Source: CAYRZL01 sp964428795 (GTDB lineage: Bacteria; Bacillota; Clostridia; Lachnospirales; Lachnospiraceae). Taken from it: 9,238 bases of DNA. This document shows positions 6,097-9,238 of this stretch, piece after piece. Each line of letters begins with the position of its first letter. Position 1 is the stretch's first letter. The stretch is from NCBI GenBank assembly GCA_964428795.1, contig CAYRZL010000094.1:1-9238 (forward strand). Direction: 5' to 3'. Both the position numbers and the translations under genes were made by a program. The notes below the pieces were generated by a model, which did not search any database, was not told the DNA's origin, and saw only the letters and a program-made list of their open reading frames with translations.

Positions 6097-7077
6097 TTAC
6101 TCTACAAGTGCCTGAATCGCCGCTATTTCCTCGCCATACTGTCCTTCGTACTGCTCATAAAGCGCCTTTGCCGCCTCTCTGAACCCGTCCAGATCGACTT
6201 CGACAATGGTCACGCCTTTATCAATCATCAAATCCTTGTATTCCTCTGTTTTTTCCCGGATGTACTCCTTGGAATAAGCGCATGCCTCTGTAGCACACTC
6301 CTGGAATATTGCCTGATCCTCCTCTGACATGGAATCCCACACACCGCCATTCATTAACATACACTGTGCTGTGTAAATATGACTTGTCTCGCTGATATAT
6401 TTGCAGACGTCATAAACACTGTTGGAATATGCCAGAGAGTAAGGTACCTCTACCGCATCAATAGTTCCCTGCTGCACACCGGCGTAGGCGTCTGCCCATC
6501 CCATGGTGACTGCGTCACAGCCCAGCGTTTTCCAGCCATTTACATGCATATCATTTTCCATTACCCTGAGCTTCAATCCTGACAGATCATCCATAGTTTC
6601 TATCGGATCCTTATTGTAACAAAGCTGGCGGAAACCTGCTTCTGTAAAACCAAGTCCCTTCATACCGGCCGCACTGCAGTCCTCCAGCCACTTATTCCCG
6701 ATCTCTCCATCAAAAACCGCATCCGCATGGTCAAAATCCTGGATCAGATACAACAGTTCCACTACATTTAAGCTTGGAACAAAATTAGCCAGCGGCGTCG
6801 TCGCCGTAATAACCATATCCAGTGTTCCCATCTGAACGGATTCGATCATATCCCTCTCACCGCCAAGCTGTCCTGCCGGATAAATCTCCACCTGATACTG
6901 AGGGAGCTTCTCTGCCAGAAGCTCATTCAGCTTTTCGGCTGCCACCTGATTAACAGAATCCTCTGCCCCATTCACATGTCCAAGCCGTAAAGTCGTGACA
7001 TCGCCTCCTGCAGATGCTGTCATTGACATTCCTATTGTTGCGGCAAGTACCGCCAATGCTGCTGATACACGTTTCAT
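6097..7077 (-). CDS. dctP: TRAP transporter substrate-binding protein, DctP family
   Basis: A 326-residue extracytoplasmic binding protein that captures the substrate and delivers it to DctQM. An N-terminal signal peptide is clear: MKR, a hydrophobic stretch (4-19), then ASA-GG with likely signal peptidase I cleavage after Ala23. The family core is intact: YPAGQLGGERDMIESVQMGT (66-85), AGFRQLCYNKDPI (147-159), GLKLRVMEN (167-175) and ADAYAGVQQGTIDAVEVP (195-212). Arg171 is the conserved residue that usually holds the substrate carboxylate, so an organic acid ligand is expected. No lipobox Cys is present, which is unusual for a binding protein in a single-membrane Firmicute. AGGAGG (7088-7093) lies 10 bases upstream. 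It is the first gene of the five-gene operon and directly follows a strong promoter. Confidence 0.94.
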   Translation of the reverse strand: MKRVSAALAVLAATIGMSMTASAGGDVTTLRLGHVNGAEDSVNQVAAEKLNELLAEKLPQYQVEIYPAGQLGGERDMIESVQMGTLDMVITATTPLANFVPSLNVVELLYLIQDFDHADAVFDGEIGNKWLEDCSAAGMKGLGFTEAGFRQLCYNKDPIETMDDLSGLKLRVMENDMHVNGWKTLGCDAVTMGWADAYAGVQQGTIDAVEVPYSLAYSNSVYDVCKYISETSHIYTAQCMLMNGGVWDSMSEEDQAIFQECATEACAYSKEYIREKTEEYKDLMIDKGVTIVEVDLDGFREAAKALYEQYEGQYGEEIAAIQALVE

Positions 7078-7117
7078 ACCTTATATACCTCCTGTTTTTG
7101 TTTTTCTACATCCTCTA

Positions 7118-7129
7118 CAATGGCCATTG
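7118..7129. promoter_or_regulatory. Candidate operator palindrome in the dctP leader
   Basis: CAATGGCCATTG, a perfect 12-base palindrome about 12 bases after the expected transcription start. The counterpart at 2175-2186 before the dehydrogenase differs by one base. A protein bound here would block RNA polymerase at the start of the transcript. The binding regulator is unproven. Confidence 0.55.
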
Positions 7130-7147
7130 CTGTTTGACTGTAACCAT

Positions 7148-7176
7148 ATTATAAAAACAACATTCACTACATTCAA
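7148..7176 (-). promoter_or_regulatory. Sigma-A promoter for the dctPQM operon
   Basis: Minus-strand TTGAAT (7171-7176), a 17-base spacer and a perfect TATAAT (7148-7153), giving a start near 7141 and a leader of about 64 bases. The block 7181-7148 repeats the dehydrogenase promoter at 2243-2210 with one mismatch in 34 bases. The flanking DNA is not closely similar, which argues for a functional regulatory element rather than a recent duplication. Confidence 0.87.
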
Positions 7177-7181
7177 TTGAC

Positions 7182-7335
7182 TAAACATGACAATTTAATT
7201 TTTCATTTTTGTGTAAAATATCTATACTCAGAATACAAAACAAGGATTTTGGTAAAAAAATAACGTTTTTCACTACATTTTTGCAATTCAATGTTTTACT
7301 TATGTGTGTCATATGAGGCGAAGTTTCCTAGTGAC
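7182..7335. other. AT-rich intergenic region upstream of the dctP promoter
   Basis: This is part of the 324-base gene-free stretch between dctP and the ATPase gene. It is strongly AT-rich with no convincing open reading frame. It holds a third copy of the TTCACTACATT core at 7269-7279 and a nearby TTGAAT (7286-7291) without a good -10. Otherwise I see nothing definite in it. Confidence 0.6.
7269..7279. promoter_or_regulatory. Third copy of the promoter-spacer motif
   Basis: TTCACTACATT, identical to 7163-7173 and 2225-2235, which are the copies in the two promoter spacers. This copy is about 130 bases upstream of the dctP start site and has no good -10. It may be an auxiliary regulator site. 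Confidence 0.4.
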
Positions 7336-7341
7336 AAAAAA

Positions 7342-7389
7342 GGCCCTGTCTGAAAATATATTGTCTCCGCCATATTTTCAGACAAGGCC
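7342..7389 (-). terminator. Intrinsic terminator after the ATPase-like gene
   Basis: Arms 7372-7389 and 7342-7359 form an 18-bp stem with one G-U pair and a 12-base loop, followed in minus-strand RNA by six U residues (7341-7336). It begins 12 bases after the stop codon and isolates the upstream gene from the TRAP operon. Confidence 0.92.
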
Positions 7390-7401
7390 AAATAGTTTTC
7401 C

Positions 7402-9090
7402 TTATCCGATCAACACCTGTTTTCCCCGGAAAGCAAAGCCATACTTCCGTATCCTTTCCGCCGGGACCGCTGCTGCAAGCAGGTTTGTCTCATACTCCTT
7501 TTCTTCTATCTGGCGCAGAGCATTCTTGACTGTATCCTCCAGCGTCTTCTCTTTTTGAGGATGGAAAACCTTAAACTCCAGAATAATCGCATCCAGATTT
7601 TTCTTTTTAGGTTCCAGGACGACATCGTATCTTCCAAAACCGCTTTCCCGATTTGAGAGTATCTTGTAATCCGATTCCAGGTCAACCATCAGCCCCAGCA
7701 CAAAACCGTGATAAAAGCGTTCCGGTTCCGCATCCGTGGGTCTGCCGCCTGTGTCAAAATAACTGAATGTACGCGTCGCCACCCGATTCATATACTCATT
7801 CATCGCGTCTACATCCCCAAGCAGCAATGCTTTCAGGAAATCATTGTAATTGGAAGCAGCGGACGCAAACCATTCCTTTACCATGCCGCGGAACATCAGC
7901 CGCACCTCAAAATTGGGAGGCTCCAGTTCATAAAACTGTTCCCAGAGTGTGCTGGTATAGACTGTCTCTACACTTTTTACCTTCAGATAGCCGCTCGCCA
8001 GCAGCAGGCTCCATATTGCGCTTTCAGCTATATCCAGCTGATCATATACGATCTGCTCATCAATCCTCGTCCGGATACTTTCACCGGATAATATGCGTTC
8101 AAAATCCTCTTTGAACTGCACAGAACTTTTCTGTATCAGTTTGCTGATCAGGCTGTTGCTGCTGGTGTTCGCCCAGTAGGCGCCAACCTCTCTTTTCGAG
8201 AGGAAATTAATGATCGACCACGGATTATAAATGCCGCGCTGCGAACCAAATGTAAAACCGTCGTACCATAACTTCACTTCTTTTTCCCGGTCAGCCAGCC
8301 CGTATTGCTTCAATGCGCAGGAAACCTCTTCTTCTGTAAAGCCAAACATAGTCTCGTATTTCCGTGTTGTGGTTGTAACGACTTCCAGATTGTTCAGATC
8401 CGAAAAAACAGACTCTCTGCTGACACGGGTAATCCCTGTCATCAGCGCTCTTTCCATATATGGATTCGTCTTAAACGTAGAGTTAAAGAGACTTCGTATA
8501 AAAGAAGCCAGTTCCTCCCAATAACCGTTCACATATGCCTCCTGCATGGGCGTATCATACTCATCCAGCAGGATAATCGCCTTTTTTCCATAATATCTGT
8601 TCAGATAATCGGACATAGAACGAAGCGATACCGCCGCCACGCTGTCGTTCATTCCCGCATGAACCTTTCGGTAGTACTCTTTCTCATTTTCATTGAGAAG
8701 GCTGCCTTCCAGAAGATAATCATGCTTATTGTAAATCTCTTCAATGATACGGCAAATACTTTCCCGTGCTTCCTTGCAGGAGTTCTCCTTGACACCGGCA
8801 AAGCTCAGGGCAATGACCGGGTAAGTACCCTGCAGATCGTGGTAATCCTCGTATTTCCATATGTCCAATCCCTGAAACCACTCACCACATCCGGCATATT
8901 TTACGGAAAAAAAGGCTTCCAGCATACTGAGATTAAGTGTCTTTCCGAAACGCCTCGGACGGGTAATCAAAGTAACTTCATCTCCGGATCCCCACCACTG
9001 CCGAATCAATTCTGTCTTATCCACATAAAAATTATTCTGCTCCCGCAGCTTGCCAAAATCCTGATGGCCGATTCCGATGTTTCTCGTCAT
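7402..9090 (-). CDS. AAA-ATPase-like protein with C-terminal PD-(D/E)XK nuclease-fold domain
   Basis: A 562-residue protein of the AAA-ATPase-like family (Pfam AAA-ATPase_like) with a C-terminal PD-(D/E)XK domain. Near the N-terminus are FYVDKTELI (21-29) and the family's Walker A variant RPRRFGKT (44-51), which lacks the usual first glycine; Walker B is IILLDEYDT (172-180). Further family landmarks are TGITRVSRESVFSDLNNL (218-235), WYDGFTFG (275-282) and YNPWSI (288-293). The C-terminal nuclease-like core has GRYDVVL (486-492, Asp489) and ILEFKV (503-508, Glu505 and Lys507), so the catalytic residues look intact. Length is typical for the family. Its cellular role is not established; genomes that carry it often hold several copies. 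AGGAG lies 3 bases before the ATG. Its own terminator and different content suggest it is unrelated to the downstream catabolic genes. Confidence 0.88.
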   Translation of the reverse strand: MTRNIGIGHQDFGKLREQNNFYVDKTELIRQWWGSGDEVTLITRPRRFGKTLNLSMLEAFFSVKYAGCGEWFQGLDIWKYEDYHDLQGTYPVIALSFAGVKENSCKEARESICRIIEEIYNKHDYLLEGSLLNENEKEYYRKVHAGMNDSVAAVSLRSMSDYLNRYYGKKAIILLDEYDTPMQEAYVNGYWEELASFIRSLFNSTFKTNPYMERALMTGITRVSRESVFSDLNNLEVVTTTTRKYETMFGFTEEEVSCALKQYGLADREKEVKLWYDGFTFGSQRGIYNPWSIINFLSKREVGAYWANTSSNSLISKLIQKSSVQFKEDFERILSGESIRTRIDEQIVYDQLDIAESAIWSLLLASGYLKVKSVETVYTSTLWEQFYELEPPNFEVRLMFRGMVKEWFASAASNYNDFLKALLLGDVDAMNEYMNRVATRTFSYFDTGGRPTDAEPERFYHGFVLGLMVDLESDYKILSNRESGFGRYDVVLEPKKKNLDAIILEFKVFHPQKEKTLEDTVKNALRQIEEKEYETNLLAAAVPAERIRKYGFAFRGKQVLIG

Positions 9091-9192
9091 GATCTCCTCT
9101 GCTTTCCGCCTGCATCAAATTTCGTTTCGCCCATGCAATATTTCTATTCGCGGCCATTTCTTAGCAGCCTGCCTCGCCGGCAGTACTTTTCT

Positions 9193-9238
9193 TTATGCGC
9201 GTTCTGCCAGCATTTTCTCCACTTCTTCCTTTGTCGGC
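9193..9238 (-). CDS. 3' end of an unidentified gene, cut by the window edge
   Basis: Reading the minus strand from the window edge gives PTKEEVEKMLAERA and then TAA at 9193-9195. The charged helical composition looks like a protein C-terminus, but only 14 codons are visible and a chance open frame cannot be excluded. No family can be named. About 100 bases separate it from the ATPase-like gene, with no convincing terminator or promoter in between. Confidence 0.35.
   Translation of the reverse strand, partial: PTKEEVEKMLAERA

Noticed and set aside
7200..7260. Second dctP promoter, TTGTTT-17-TATTTT
   Set aside because: Both boxes are poor and such matches are expected by chance in AT-rich DNA; the promoter at 7148-7176 is far better.
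7256..7275. Possible CcpA (cre) site around the AACGTT at 7262-7267
   Set aside because: Placing the central CG in register leaves only about half the fixed consensus positions matched, too few for a call.
9165..9185. Small GC-rich hairpin CTGCC/GGCAG after the partial gene
   Set aside because: The stem is only 5 bp and no U-tract follows, so it is not credible as a terminator.
1..9238. CRISPR array, tRNA, rRNA or insertion sequence
   Set aside because: No regularly spaced repeats, no cloverleaf or rRNA-like sequence, and no transposase or terminal inverted repeats were seen; the inverted repeats present are terminators or operators.

Overview
The window reads as a stretch of a Clostridia/Firmicutes genome, probably a gut Lachnospiraceae-type bacterium. 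The signs are strong AGGAGG-type ribosome sites, sigma-A promoters close to TTGAAT-17-TATAAT, hairpin terminators with U-tracts, a TRAP operon carrying its own RpiR regulator, and an AAA-ATPase-like/PD-(D/E)XK protein of a type common in such genomes. The organism call is an inference from style and gene content. All genes lie on the minus strand, so the window is described from high to low coordinates.

Right end (about 9238-7336): the last codons of an unidentified gene, then an AAA-ATPase-like protein with a C-terminal nuclease-fold domain (9090-7402), closed by its own strong terminator (7389-7342). It appears independent of the rest.

Centre (7182-2318), transcription unit 1: a clear promoter (7176-7148) drives dctP, dctQ and dctM (a TRAP transporter for an organic acid), then a phosphotriesterase-family hydrolase with a complete metal site (probably a lactonase), then an RpiR-type regulator. 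A 19-bp terminator stem follows. A 12-bp stem-loop between dctP and dctQ probably sets a higher level of the binding protein.

Left (2243-1), transcription unit 2: a second promoter, almost identical to the first over 34 bases (one mismatch), drives a D-2-hydroxyacid dehydrogenase and a DmpG-like 4-hydroxy-2-oxoacid aldolase. It ends in a perfect 15-bp terminator stem. Both units also share a palindrome, CAATGGCC(A/G)TTG, just after the expected transcription start. The two units therefore look like one regulon, most simply controlled by the RpiR protein encoded in unit 1.

Working model (inference): the TRAP system imports an organic acid or its lactone. The hydrolase opens a gamma-lactone, the dehydrogenase oxidises C2 of the resulting 2,4-dihydroxy acid, and the aldolase cleaves the 4-hydroxy-2-oxo acid to pyruvate plus an aldehyde. 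A 3-deoxy-aldonic acid or similar 2,4-dihydroxy acid would fit. The substrate cannot be read from the sequence. Three features suggest a variant of known pathways: the aldolase lacks the family's usual catalytic His, no DmpF partner dehydrogenase is present, and no sugar kinase is encoded.
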